From NCBI RefSeq assembly GCF_017353175.1, contig NZ_JAFMYW010000013.1:1-64000 (forward strand): a stretch of 64,000 nt of DNA, given 5' to 3'. A model generated the notes under the pieces. It made no database searches, was not told the DNA's origin, and saw only the letters and a list, made by a program, of their open reading frames with translations. This document shows, piece after piece, positions 53,806 to 63,634 of the stretch. Origin of the DNA: Fibrella forsythiae (GTDB lineage Bacteria > Bacteroidota > Bacteroidia > Cytophagales > Spirosomataceae). The position numbers were made by a program, and so were the translations under genes. How positions within the stretch are numbered: position 1 is the stretch's first letter; each line of letters opens with the position of its first letter.

Positions 53806-55398
53806 ATGCCGACTTTATCGAGCAATGAGACGTCTTCGCAAGGACGTACCTATAGTACCAATGACACCGTCGATGCCGTCGTGATTGGCACTGGCGCAGG
53901 AGGCGCCCCCCTTCTGGCTCGCCTGGCACAGGCAGGCCTACGCGTAGTGGCACTGGAGGCCGGACCGGAAAAGAACCCGAAGACCGACTACGCCACTGAC
54001 GAACGGGCGCAAAACTTTCTCTTCTGGAACGACGAACGGCTCAGTGCGGGTCAGGATCCACTCGCTTTTGGGTCTAATAATTCCGGAACGGGCGTTGGTG
54101 GATCAACGCTCCATTTCACGGCCTATACGCCCCGCGCCCAGCCCGACGATTTGCGCCTACAGACCGAGTTCGGCGTGGCTGCCGACTGGCCCGTTGATTT
54201 TAACGAAGACATTGTTCCGTATTACAACGAGATCGAGCAGTTCCTGGGCGTTTCGGGTCCGGCCAGTTACCCGTGGGGGCCGGCACGTACCCAGTCATAT
54301 CCCCTGCCCCCGCTTCCCCTGAACGGTGCTGCTCAACTGATGCAGCGTGGGTGTGCCGATCTGGGCATTCGTACCTCGCCAGCGGCCAATGCAGCGCTAT
54401 CAGGGCGTTATTTTCAGCCGGGGGTTGGCTGGCGCGAGGCGTGTACCAACCGTGGCTTTTGTCAGGCGGGTTGTAGCATAGGAGCGAAAGCCAGCATGGA
54501 CGTAACGTACCTGGCGCTGGCCAGAGCACATGGAGCCGAAATTCGACCCGATTCATTCGTCACCAGCTTTGACCGTGATACACAGGGACGCATAACGACG
54601 GTTATCTACATCCGGGACGGGCAAACATACCGACAACCTTGCAAGGCCGTTTTTCTGTGCGCGGGTGCCGTTGAAACGCCTCGTCTGCTACTGCTGAATG
54701 GTCTGGCAAATAGTAGCGGGCAGGTAGGTCGGAATCTAATGGCTCATACCGGCTTGCAGATTTGGGGCGAATTCGATGAGGATGTTCGGCCTTACAAGGG
54801 GATTCCGGGCGGCCTTATTTCGGAAGATATGCACCGACCGTTTTCCAACAAATCAGCCGATTTTGCGGGGGGGTACCTGCTTCAGTCAATCGGTGTAATG
54901 CCAGTTACCTACGTGAAGCAACGGGTACGCGGCACCGGCCTTTGGGGGCAGGCCCTGCACGACGCGATGAGCCGGTACAATCATGTGGCAGGCATCAACA
55001 TTCTGGGCGACTGTCTGCCTTATGATCATAACTACCTTGAATTATCGGACGAAAAAGACGTTCGGGGGCTGCCTAAACCACGGGTATACTTTACTAATGG
55101 CGAGAACGAAAAGCAAATGAATGCGCACGCCGACCGGATTATGCGCGAGATTTGGGCGGCAGCAGGGGCTAAAAACGTGTGGGCATTCCCCCGCTCGGCC
55201 CATGTAATTGGTACGTGCCGAATGGGTCATTCGCCCGACGATTCGGTGGTTGATGCCAACGGCCGATCGTTCGACGTACCCAACCTGTATATCAGCGACA
55301 ATTCCACGTTCCCATCGGCACTGAGCGTAAATCCGGCGCTGACAATCATGGCGCTGTCACTCCGAACAGCCGATAAATTTTTGCAGCAGGCTGGATGA
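53806..55398 (+). CDS. GMC family oxidoreductase
   Basis: The 530-residue flavoprotein has the N-terminal FAD motif VIGTGAGGAPLLARLAQAG and EAG at the end of the second strand. FGSNNSGTGVGGSTLHF follows, then LCAGAVETPRLLLLNG in the middle and the C-terminal active-site region SAHVIGTCRMGHSPDDSVVDANGR. GMC enzymes oxidise alcohols and sugars, in this subgroup together with a gluconate-dehydrogenase-type subunit 3. No signal peptide is seen. A seven-G run near 54866-54872 is a possible slippage site, but the frame is intact. Confidence 0.92.
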   Translation: MPTLSSNETSSQGRTYSTNDTVDAVVIGTGAGGAPLLARLAQAGLRVVALEAGPEKNPKTDYATDERAQNFLFWNDERLSAGQDPLAFGSNNSGTGVGGSTLHFTAYTPRAQPDDLRLQTEFGVAADWPVDFNEDIVPYYNEIEQFLGVSGPASYPWGPARTQSYPLPPLPLNGAAQLMQRGCADLGIRTSPAANAALSGRYFQPGVGWREACTNRGFCQAGCSIGAKASMDVTYLALARAHGAEIRPDSFVTSFDRDTQGRITTVIYIRDGQTYRQPCKAVFLCAGAVETPRLLLLNGLANSSGQVGRNLMAHTGLQIWGEFDEDVRPYKGIPGGLISEDMHRPFSNKSADFAGGYLLQSIGVMPVTYVKQRVRGTGLWGQALHDAMSRYNHVAGINILGDCLPYDHNYLELSDEKDVRGLPKPRVYFTNGENEKQMNAHADRIMREIWAAAGAKNVWAFPRSAHVIGTCRMGHSPDDSVVDANGRSFDVPNLYISDNSTFPSALSVNPALTIMALSLRTADKFLQQAG

Positions 55399-55463
55399 TA
55401 AACCTGGAGGCCCGTGCGCCTCTCTGCCATTACTCATCATGCACATAAATCGAGTTAAACATT

Positions 55464-56795
55464 ATGGATTTTTTAAAACATATTGAAAAACACTTCGGTA
55501 CCGGAGCCTACGACGGCGACCAGTATGGAGGGTCAACGGCTTCCAACGGCAACGGCCTTCCCGACGGTTCACCATCGAACTTTATGTTCGCAACCGGAAT
55601 CGAATGCTCGTATCCAACGATCAAAAAAGGAAAAGTCAGGCGGGATCAGCTTCGGGAATGTGGTCATTATGATCGCTACAAAGAAGACATTGGGCTGGTG
55701 AAAGAGCTCGGGTTGAAAGTGTTACGGTATGGCCTCCCCTACTACAGCATCCATCTGGGACCTGGCAAGTTCGACTGGGAATTTGCCGACCTTGCCATGA
55801 ACGAGATCAAGCGACAGGGCATCACGCCTATTCTCGATCTGATGCACTTCGGCGTGCCCGACTGGGTTGGTAATTTCCAGAATCCCGAACTACCGGTACT
55901 TTTCGCCGAATACTGCGCCGCCGTGGCCGAACGCTATCCGTGGGTACGTTTCTACACGCCTGTGAATGAGATCTACGTAACAGCGAGGCATAGCGCCAAA
56001 GACGGTCTCTGGAACGAGCAGCTAAAGACGGACAAGGCGTTTGTAACGGCCCTAAAACACACTGTAGCGGCCAGCATCATGGGTACCCAGCAGATTGCCA
56101 AACGGCGGCCCGACGTAGTGATTGTACAGAGCGAAAGCGCCGAATTCGTTCATGAAGTGTGCACCATTCCTACCCCGGAAATAGAGCTGCACAATGAACT
56201 CCGATTCCTCTCGCTCGATCTGTTGTACGCGCATCCGCCCACAGCCGATGTTGCGCTCTATTTGCTCGACAACGGCATGACCCGGAAAGAATACGACTGG
56301 TTTATGGCTGGCCAACCTCCTGGTTATCAGGTAATGGGCAATGATTATTACGGCCGTAATGAGCAGATCAAACTCCCCAATGGTGAGATCATGAATTCGA
56401 TGGACGTGCTGGGCTGGTACCAGATCACCAAGCAGTATTATAGTCGGTATCATAAGCCGGTAATGCACACGGAAACGAATGTATTCGAGGCCGACAACGC
56501 CCCGACCTGGCTATATAAGCAGTGGATCAATGTTATGCAAATGCGCCGCGATGGCGTGCCCGTCTTGGGTTTCACCTGGTATAGTTTGATTGATCAGATC
56601 GACTGGGATACGGGCCTTGCCGAGCAGAATAATCGGGTCAATGCCTGTGGCCTGTACGACCTCGATCGCAAGCCCCGCCCGGTAGCCGACGCCTACAAAA
56701 CGATCCTTCAGGAATTTGGCCAGATCACGATTGTTCCCTACGGCCAGATGCTGGAAATCACCGATCAGCCGGCGAAATTGAAAGTGGAATTCTAA
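55464..56795 (+). CDS. GH1-like glycoside hydrolase
   Basis: The 443-residue protein has a GH1-type TIM barrel, with the acid/base Glu in TPVNEIYVTA and a nucleophile Glu in MHTETNVF, both in the expected order. It is divergent: the usual NEP and ENG motifs appear as NEI and TETN, and the N-terminal QxEG motif is replaced by ECSYPTI. No signal peptide is present. Position between a sugar-oxidising GMC enzyme and a hydrolase suggests that it splits a glycoside whose product the operon oxidises, but activity is not assured. Confidence 0.78.
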   Translation: MDFLKHIEKHFGTGAYDGDQYGGSTASNGNGLPDGSPSNFMFATGIECSYPTIKKGKVRRDQLRECGHYDRYKEDIGLVKELGLKVLRYGLPYYSIHLGPGKFDWEFADLAMNEIKRQGITPILDLMHFGVPDWVGNFQNPELPVLFAEYCAAVAERYPWVRFYTPVNEIYVTARHSAKDGLWNEQLKTDKAFVTALKHTVAASIMGTQQIAKRRPDVVIVQSESAEFVHEVCTIPTPEIELHNELRFLSLDLLYAHPPTADVALYLLDNGMTRKEYDWFMAGQPPGYQVMGNDYYGRNEQIKLPNGEIMNSMDVLGWYQITKQYYSRYHKPVMHTETNVFEADNAPTWLYKQWINVMQMRRDGVPVLGFTWYSLIDQIDWDTGLAEQNNRVNACGLYDLDRKPRPVADAYKTILQEFGQITIVPYGQMLEITDQPAKLKVEF

Positions 56796-56802
56796 CTATA
56801 TT

Positions 56803-57609
56803 ATGCTTCACACCCTCACCCGAACACCGCAAAGCGCTACCGGACCGGCGTTGGTATTCCTGCATTATTATGGCGGCTCAATTCAGTCCTGGAGCACCGT
56901 AGTGGATCGATTGGCAGCTGATTTTTACTGTCTGGTTATTGACCTTCCGGGTTTTGGCGATTCACCGCCAATCTCTGACCACCAGACCGTTGATGATGTA
57001 ACCGAAGCAGTTACTGACGCCATTAAGGTGCAATTAGGTGATCGGCCATTTGTGCTGGTTGGTCATTCGATGGGTGGAAAACTGGCGCTGGCCGTTGCGT
57101 CAGGTACATTATCCTCGCCAGCATCGGCCGCGCTGCAAGGGTTGGTGCTGCTGGCACCATCACCCCCCGTTCCCGAACCGATACCAGACAAGGATCGACA
57201 GGCCATGCTTGATCAACCCAGCTTACCACCCGACGAACAGCAGAAGGCCGCCGAAAAAACAGCCAACAACATTACAAACAGGCCTCTTTCTGAACTAACC
57301 CGGCAGCTCATCGTTACTGACAACCTACGCAGCTCTACTGAAGGCTGGATTGCCTGGCTAACAACGGGAAGTCGCGAGGATATTAGTGCGCGTATGGTGC
57401 CTATCAACGTACCTATAACCATTCTGGCGGGCGACCACGACAATGCGCTACCCCATTCGGTACAGACCGACATGGTGCTTCCCTATTTACCACAGGCGGC
57501 ATTAACCATTGTTGCCGGGGCTGGCCATTTGTTGCCCATAGAAGAACCCGATCTGGTTGCAAACGCTATCAGTACATTCTGTCGGCAACTTAAGCAACAG
57601 ACAACGTAG
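56803..57609 (+). CDS. Alpha/beta-hydrolase
   Basis: The 268-residue protein has the alpha/beta-hydrolase fold: oxyanion-region LHYYGGS, nucleophile Ser in VGHSMGGKLAL near residue 90, Asp in LAGDHDN and His in GAGHLLPIEEPD. It is cytoplasmic and begins 7 bp after the GH1-like gene, so it is part of the operon. It could open a lactone or cleave an ester formed by the preceding oxidases; this is inference. Confidence 0.88.
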   Translation: MLHTLTRTPQSATGPALVFLHYYGGSIQSWSTVVDRLAADFYCLVIDLPGFGDSPPISDHQTVDDVTEAVTDAIKVQLGDRPFVLVGHSMGGKLALAVASGTLSSPASAALQGLVLLAPSPPVPEPIPDKDRQAMLDQPSLPPDEQQKAAEKTANNITNRPLSELTRQLIVTDNLRSSTEGWIAWLTTGSREDISARMVPINVPITILAGDHDNALPHSVQTDMVLPYLPQAALTIVAGAGHLLPIEEPDLVANAISTFCRQLKQQTT

Positions 57610-57762
57610 TCACACGTCAGGCATGTAGGTACGTTGCTAATGACTCCTTTACGCAACCACTTTATCGCTCTTACGAGCCACTGTAGTAAACCAGTTGCAT
57701 TCGTAAAAGGAGACCGGTGTGAAGAGCCTGTACAAACCCATCAGCCTACCTTTCCTCTTCTG

Positions 57763-57813
57763 AAATGAAAAGCCTGTTTCGGTTCTATACTGACCGAAAC
57801 AGGCTTTTCATTT
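57763..57813. terminator. Terminator of the SDR-GMC-GH1 operon
   Basis: A perfect 21-bp stem (57763-57783 with 57793-57813) with a 9-nt loop, A-rich on the left and T-rich on the right. Confidence 0.85.
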
Positions 57814-57983
57814 CCAACCCAGCTAATCCAGTAATCAATCTATCAGACTAACAATCACACCCTGGCGCACGACCGGCACTCATCAGTAACGCCGCACAAA
57901 CAAGTCGTAAGGCGGTGTGTTCAGCCGTTAGTCTCGCCGTTTTATTTCATGCCTTCCGAGCGGCCTGCGCTACTGGGTAAACC

Positions 57984-58021
57984 CAAAAAAAGGAGGGTAA
58001 AAGATGATTCTTTTACCCTCC
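57984..58021 (-). terminator. Terminator of the large surface protein gene
   Basis: A 12-bp stem (57992-58003 with 58010-58021) is followed on the minus strand by seven T, the classic intrinsic form. Confidence 0.85.
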
Positions 58022-58047
58022 CGACAAAACTTAAATCCGATTAGTTA

Positions 58048-61000
58048 TTAGTTGCCGGTACGACCTGCACGCTTGCTCTTCCGAATTACATATGGCACGC
58101 ACACGTCCGTCGGACAAGCACAAACCGTTGGCTTCAATACCACCGTCACATCCGTATAACAACCCGACTCATTGTAGACCCGGACCGTATAGGGCTGATC
58201 CGCTACCGGATTCGACAGATTGCTTACAAGCACTCCATCGGCCGGAATCGCTTTGGCCGCGCCTGACAGCGAAGCCCCTGCGTTGAAGGTGCTACCCAGC
58301 GAGTACTGATAAGTGTATGCGGAGTTAAAGCCGCTCAACACCAGTTTACCATCGGTCTGTGGACTGCTGCCTGCGCAAGTGACCGGCACAGCCATGGCCT
58401 GGAAGGTAGGTAGCGTGTCTTCCTCCACAATGAAGGGACAGCAACTGAAATCAGGGCAGTTTCCGCTGGCATTATCCACCATCAGGCTGTAAATACCCGG
58501 CTCTGTCACCGTCAACACGTTGCTGGTCTGCCCCGCAAGCGGCACATTATTCCGGAGCCATTGGTAACTGCTTCTTCCGAGCGGAGCTGTCAGGTTGAAC
58601 ATATACGAATCGCCGGCACATGCCCTGAAGGGTACCGATGTACAGACTGTAGCAACATCGCCAGGAATGCTCGCCGTGTTGTAGAGGATACCGGTGCTGT
58701 CTACCCTGGCCTGGAACGAGAGGGATAGACTCTGTCCTCCACTCAGACTACCCACCAGCCAGGTGCTGATAGGAGAACCCTGGGTGAATGTCGTTCCAGC
58801 GGGAATAGTTGCCGAGTTAGCTATGTAAGTGAGCCCCGATGTTGTAGAATCGCGAACGACAACGTTATTGGCCGTGACATTTCCTGAATTGGTGAGCACC
58901 AACGTGTAGGTCAGCACGTCGCCAACTTTTGCCCGTGATTTGTCGACCAGCTTTTCAAGAGATAATTGTGGCGTAGAGCTAATCGAACAACTGGCTGGGG
59001 CCGCGTAGGTCAGCGAAGTCATACCGCAGGCGGTAGCACTGCTTAGCACTGTCAGGGTTTTGACTAAGCCATCCGAAGGCAGACCCGTCAGCGTGTAGCT
59101 GGCCGGACCGTTGCCGCTCAGGCTCACCACCGTGCTCACACTGCCCACACTGATGGTCAAGCTCTGTGGGCTGGCATTGTTGACAGCCGCGTTGGTGGCC
59201 GAGACCGTGCCTGTCACCGTGTAGGTGTTGGTGGCTGAGGCACACACACCAGGAGTGGCTGTGGCCGTCAGTGAGCAGACGGGCACAGCGCTGGTCACAA
59301 TACTCAGGGCCGCTACGGCTGAGCAGGACTTGGCATCGGAGACCTTCACCGTGAAGGAGGCCGTACCGCTGGCGGTGGGCGTACCCGAGATGACACCCGT
59401 GGCGGGGTTCAGACTCAGCCCCGCGGGCAGACTACCGCCCGTCACCGTATAGCTCAGCGGCGCCGTACCACCGGTAGTAGTCAGCGTCTGGCTATAGGGA
59501 CTGCCCACCTGACCGGCAGACAGACTAGCGGTGGTCAGGCTCAGCGAGCAGACCGTGCAGGAGGCTGGCGTGGCGTAGCTGGTGCTGGCCGTAGCCGTGC
59601 CCAGACTGGCCACCACCGTGTGCGAAGGTGGAGTCGAGCCCGATACCCCCGTCACCGAGAAGCTGGCTGAGCTCTGGCCCGCCGTCACGGATACCGTCCC
59701 CACGGTAACTCCGTTGTCGGTGAGGGTGAGCGTACCCGCCGGCGCATTGGTGAGTGAGACCGTGCCCGTGGCGGTGTAATTGTTGGTCAGTGTGTTACAG
59801 AGGGGTGTGCCTATCACTACCGAGAGACCCACCGTGCAACTGGCCGGAGCCGTGTAGGTGGCGCTGGTGGTCTTGCCCCCCAAGCTGGCCGTCACCGTGT
59901 GACTGCCCGTGCCCGAGTTCAGGCCCGTCAGCGAGTAGCTCACCGAAGTGGCGCCCGCTGAAACGGCCAGGGTGGTCGAGACAACCCCATCGGTGATGGT
60001 GGCTGTGCCCGCTGGCGCGTTGGTCAGCGAGAGGGTACCCGTCAGGGTGTAGCCGTTGGTGGCCGACTGACACACTCCAGGTGTGGCCGTCAGGGCCATC
60101 CCTACCGTGCAACTGGCCGGAGCGGTGTAAGTCGCCGTAGTGGTGCCGCAGCCGGGCAACGAGACCGTCACCGTATGCGAGCCGGTGCCACTGGTCAGGC
60201 CACTCAGGGAGTAGGCCACCGAGGCAGCCGCAGCAGGTACGTTTACGGTGGTCGATTGGGTACCATCCGTGATGGTGGCCAATCCGCCCGACGTATTACT
60301 CAGGCTGATGGTGCCCGTAACCGCGAATTGATTGGTAGCCGAATTGCACGTACCTGGCGTGGCCGTGGCGATCAGGTTACAAGGCAACACACAGGCCGCA
60401 ACCGTCAGGCTCGACACGGATGCCGAACAAGCCGTATTGCTGCTGAAATGAGCTTCCAGCGTGTGCGTGCCGGTTCCTCCAAGTACGAAGAACTTGGTGG
60501 GCTGGGGTGAGGTCAACCCGTTGGTGACCTGAATCGTGTCGACAGCTACGCCATCCCAGCTAACAATGATGTCCTCGCCTACTGGTCCATTACTCCACGA
60601 TAGGGTTGCATTTATTTCGCGCTGGGTGCCGGTGCAGGCACCCGGCAGTACATTGCTAATGCCAAGCGCACAGACGGCCGGGGCACAGGGTTGCGGAGCC
60701 AGAATCGAAGCCGCATCCTGACAGCCGGCATTGAAGCCTGCCGTAATGGCGTGGGCCGCCCCGTCGGCCGCGATGGTAAAGCTGACCAGCGCAGGCGAGG
60801 TAGATCCGCCCGTTACGTTAATGGTTTGCGGACTGGCTCCGGCCAGCGTAACGGTGATGTTCTGACCAGCCGGTGGATTAGCCCAGGTCACAAAGACATT
60901 CACCGTAGCCCGGCTCACACCGCCCGAATACGAACAGGGGCTAACCGTCGTGTTGGCTACTTTCACATCACAGGTGGTGCTGGGGTAGAGACCCAAATCC

Positions 61001-63480
61001 CAGGTCAGGTCGATCTCGGTGGCCGACAGGGAGGTCACCGCAGCAATGATGCCTTCGGAATCTTTCGTTTTATCCGGACCAACCAGGCTGGGCGAAACGG
61101 CGTAGCCGGATGGTGGGTAGAACACGGCAAAATAGTCGCCGGGGGCCAGATTGGGGAACAGGTAATTTCCCGACCCGTCGGTAACGGTGAAGCCCACGAA
61201 GGTATCGGTTGTCTTGTTGGCCACTCCATCGCCGTTGTCTTTGTAGAGTTCAACCTTCACGCCCGATATGCCCAGTTCGCCGGGGTCCTGGATGCCGTCT
61301 TTGTCCGTATCCAGCCAGACAAAATCGCCATATATAGCGGGAGTCAGCGGCTGTACCTTAATACCCACTTTGATCGGTTCGGCGGGTAACAAAGGCTGAT
61401 TGTTATCGGTGCGTGTGCCAACGTACCCAAACGAGTTCCAGGCAATTTCGCCAGCCGTGGGGGCATTGGTCGGGGCGCGCATGGGCCAGGTGAGCAGCAG
61501 CGAATCGCCCGGCTGCAACACAATCGTGCCAAAATCAAACCCAAGCGATTGCACTTTGGTGATATCTGCCGGTGGAGCCGTCGACCAGTTGGCGGGGGTA
61601 CACCCCGCCGGATTATAGCCCAGTTCGGGACGACAGGGATTGCTTTCAATCGAATAATAGACCGTTACGCCAGTGGGCGGCGTTACCGGCCCGGCCAGGT
61701 TGGGCCGCCACTGGGTGAGTCGATCCTGAGTATCCAGCACGCCTTTATCACCAATGAAAGGTAGAATGTCCATTACCTGAATACCGGTCATGGGCACATT
61801 TCCCTCATTGGACACCCGAAGCCGATAATCGGCCAGCCCACCGGGCACGGTCAGGCCAAAGGCAGGGTATTTGGAGTAACCCGCATCGAGCTGCCCCTTC
61901 ACCAGTTTTTCGGACGTGAGTTTAGCCAGCGACTGGAGGGTAATAGGCACTGAATTTGAACAGGTCATTTCGGTGGTATTACCGTCTCCGTCGATGTCGT
62001 AGGTATCTACGTTCTCTCGGTAGGGACAGCCAGCTATATTATCGGCAATTATATAGCCCTGATTGACTTTTTGCGTCAGGGCACTGGAGTTTTTGACAAT
62101 GGCCTTTAACGTAATAGTCATCGACCTACCCGTAGGTATACTTTCATTGAGTTGCCACTTCAGAAAGGTGTTGGCACCACTGGTAGTGGAGCTGAAGACA
62201 GGCATAGTAGCTCCATACTGACTGGTATACGTCCAGGAAACAAACTGTAGCTCATCTGTCTTGAACACATCGGCGACAATGGGATTATCCAGGGGTAACG
62301 ATGGGGCTCCACCGTTGGTAAAAACAAGCTGATAAGTCACCGTATCGCCAACGGTGCGGGAAGGACTACCCACCAAAACCTTGTCAAATGATATGAATGC
62401 CCCTGTTCTGGGTGGCTCAATAGTTGCCGTAACACAGGCCGATCTGTTGATTTGATCGGAGGTGGCGCGTGCGCAGTTTGTAACAGGGCCTAATGGCGCA
62501 TCGGCTGCCACATCGAAATAAACCCTAAACCCGGTTGACGTATTAGCCCCGGGTGTAAATGCATTAGTAAGGCACCAGCGCACAATGGTTACGTACTCGT
62601 TGGCGGGTAAAGTTACTGGTATACTGAGGCCAGCCGTTACCAAAAAAGGCGAACCCGGCAGCGTAGTCCAGTTTGTATTCAGGTTTGTCTGGTATTGGAT
62701 ACTAACGGTATTGCCGTCATAATTTTGCATTATGCCGGTGTTAATGGATTTGACTCGTAGCTTACTTGCCATCGGCAGGGTATCAACCAGGCATAAGTTG
62801 GTTTTAGCCACGTTACCGCTTGAGCCAATATACAAATCATAATAACCTTCCTGACCTTGCATCAGTCGGTTCGCGCCCAAAGAAGGAACAGCTTGTATCT
62901 GTTTATTGAGATCAAGGCTAAGTACACTGTTAACCGTTGTCGATACGGTGTTACTCACCGTGGTTGAGCCCCCGGAAGTGATGGTGGCACTGTTGGGCAA
63001 TACCGTTCCGCCGGGGATAGCGGAACTAACATTACCCGAAATTTTCACCTCACCCGTCGTACCAGCGGGCAAATTACCCAAACTAAACGTTACCTGCCTC
63101 AGGCTCGAATTATACACCCCATTGGCAGGTTGTAATGTTACACCGTACATGGGTGGAATAATGTCATTGATCACCACATTCGTACAGGGGTTTGTGATGC
63201 TGACACAGTTATACTGGATCGTATAGGTCAGGATTCCGTCGGGATTGAGCGATGACCTGTCAACCGTCTTTCGAACCTGTAGACTCTGCGCCTGCGCTTT
63301 ATACGACGGTGACGCTGCGAAGAGCCCTAACAGGGCTAGTAGAACATAGATAAAGCCAGCGCTACGTCCGGTGGGTGCGGGCGTACAGGCTCTCGGCGGA
63401 ACACACCTCAGCACAGCCCCCCCGGAGGTAATGTACTGACGGATTCGATCGGGGTAAAAGCGAGTATGTAGTTGGTTCAT
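58048..63480 (-). CDS. Large DUF11/SdrD-type repeat surface protein
   Basis: From the ATG at 63478-63480 the protein has about 1810 residues. A hydrophobic segment around residues 43-60 ends in AQA, a signal peptide with a long positive N-region. DUF11-like beta domains follow (VRKTVDRSSLNPDG, LEKLVDKSRAKVGD). An SdrD B/Cna-B-type domain at about residues 720-815 has DFVWLDTDKDGIQDPGE, a calcium-binding-like Asp loop. Then come four copies of a roughly 95-residue repeat, a putative-Ig domain and an Ig-like C-terminal part. It ends with CVPYVIRKSKRAGR, without a recognised sorting signal. It is probably a cell-surface adhesin. The alternative start at 63519 adds 13 polar residues. Confidence 0.85.
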   Translation of the reverse strand: MNQLHTRFYPDRIRQYITSGGAVLRCVPPRACTPAPTGRSAGFIYVLLALLGLFAASPSYKAQAQSLQVRKTVDRSSLNPDGILTYTIQYNCVSITNPCTNVVINDIIPPMYGVTLQPANGVYNSSLRQVTFSLGNLPAGTTGEVKISGNVSSAIPGGTVLPNSATITSGGSTTVSNTVSTTVNSVLSLDLNKQIQAVPSLGANRLMQGQEGYYDLYIGSSGNVAKTNLCLVDTLPMASKLRVKSINTGIMQNYDGNTVSIQYQTNLNTNWTTLPGSPFLVTAGLSIPVTLPANEYVTIVRWCLTNAFTPGANTSTGFRVYFDVAADAPLGPVTNCARATSDQINRSACVTATIEPPRTGAFISFDKVLVGSPSRTVGDTVTYQLVFTNGGAPSLPLDNPIVADVFKTDELQFVSWTYTSQYGATMPVFSSTTSGANTFLKWQLNESIPTGRSMTITLKAIVKNSSALTQKVNQGYIIADNIAGCPYRENVDTYDIDGDGNTTEMTCSNSVPITLQSLAKLTSEKLVKGQLDAGYSKYPAFGLTVPGGLADYRLRVSNEGNVPMTGIQVMDILPFIGDKGVLDTQDRLTQWRPNLAGPVTPPTGVTVYYSIESNPCRPELGYNPAGCTPANWSTAPPADITKVQSLGFDFGTIVLQPGDSLLLTWPMRAPTNAPTAGEIAWNSFGYVGTRTDNNQPLLPAEPIKVGIKVQPLTPAIYGDFVWLDTDKDGIQDPGELGISGVKVELYKDNGDGVANKTTDTFVGFTVTDGSGNYLFPNLAPGDYFAVFYPPSGYAVSPSLVGPDKTKDSEGIIAAVTSLSATEIDLTWDLGLYPSTTCDVKVANTTVSPCSYSGGVSRATVNVFVTWANPPAGQNITVTLAGASPQTINVTGGSTSPALVSFTIAADGAAHAITAGFNAGCQDAASILAPQPCAPAVCALGISNVLPGACTGTQREINATLSWSNGPVGEDIIVSWDGVAVDTIQVTNGLTSPQPTKFFVLGGTGTHTLEAHFSSNTACSASVSSLTVAACVLPCNLIATATPGTCNSATNQFAVTGTISLSNTSGGLATITDGTQSTTVNVPAAAASVAYSLSGLTSGTGSHTVTVSLPGCGTTTATYTAPASCTVGMALTATPGVCQSATNGYTLTGTLSLTNAPAGTATITDGVVSTTLAVSAGATSVSYSLTGLNSGTGSHTVTASLGGKTTSATYTAPASCTVGLSVVIGTPLCNTLTNNYTATGTVSLTNAPAGTLTLTDNGVTVGTVSVTAGQSSASFSVTGVSGSTPPSHTVVASLGTATASTSYATPASCTVCSLSLTTASLSAGQVGSPYSQTLTTTGGTAPLSYTVTGGSLPAGLSLNPATGVISGTPTASGTASFTVKVSDAKSCSAVAALSIVTSAVPVCSLTATATPGVCASATNTYTVTGTVSATNAAVNNASPQSLTISVGSVSTVVSLSGNGPASYTLTGLPSDGLVKTLTVLSSATACGMTSLTYAAPASCSISSTPQLSLEKLVDKSRAKVGDVLTYTLVLTNSGNVTANNVVVRDSTTSGLTYIANSATIPAGTTFTQGSPISTWLVGSLSGGQSLSLSFQARVDSTGILYNTASIPGDVATVCTSVPFRACAGDSYMFNLTAPLGRSSYQWLRNNVPLAGQTSNVLTVTEPGIYSLMVDNASGNCPDFSCCPFIVEEDTLPTFQAMAVPVTCAGSSPQTDGKLVLSGFNSAYTYQYSLGSTFNAGASLSGAAKAIPADGVLVSNLSNPVADQPYTVRVYNESGCYTDVTVVLKPTVCACPTDVCVPYVIRKSKRAGRTGN
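58975..60385 (-). repeat. Four copies of a ~95-residue coding repeat
   Basis: Three adjacent repeats cover about 59545-60385, each with ATPGxC(N/Q)SATN at the start, LTNAPAGTxTxTD in the middle and (T/S)YxxPASCTV at the end. A fourth, more distant copy lies at about 58975-59280 after an Ig-like domain (about 59285-59545). The DNA of the middle copies is similar enough to be prone to recombination. Confidence 0.75.
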
Positions 63481-63634
63481 AGACTGCCTTTTCTTTTGAG
63501 GATTTTGCTGTTTTACCATTGTGTGCTTCTGTTACGGTAGTTTGTTGCTCGATGCGTTCATTTGGTCAGGAGCGTGTCGCCCATTTTACCAAGCCGAGTA
63601 ATAGGATGCTTCTGCTGGCTTGAGTGCCGCTTTA

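Larger units (their letters stand above)
57610..58047. other. 438-bp spacer with three folded elements
   Basis: No gene is supported here. From left to right it contains a GGTACGT word (57628-57634), a possible branched RNA fold (57644-57712: CTCCTTTACG pairs with the far right side, with GCTC/GAGC inside), a strong terminator (57763-57813), about 170 bp with nothing recognisable, and the terminator of the large surface protein gene (57984-58021). Confidence 0.6.

Noticed and set aside
54866-54872. Seven-G run as a phase-variation switch in the GMC gene
   Set aside because: The run is short, mid-gene, and the frame is intact; no second state is visible from one sequence.
59545-60385. Possible CRISPR-like array in the repeated part of the surface protein gene
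   Set aside because: The units are about 280 bp, imperfect and in frame with protein repeats; there are no short repeats with unique spacers.
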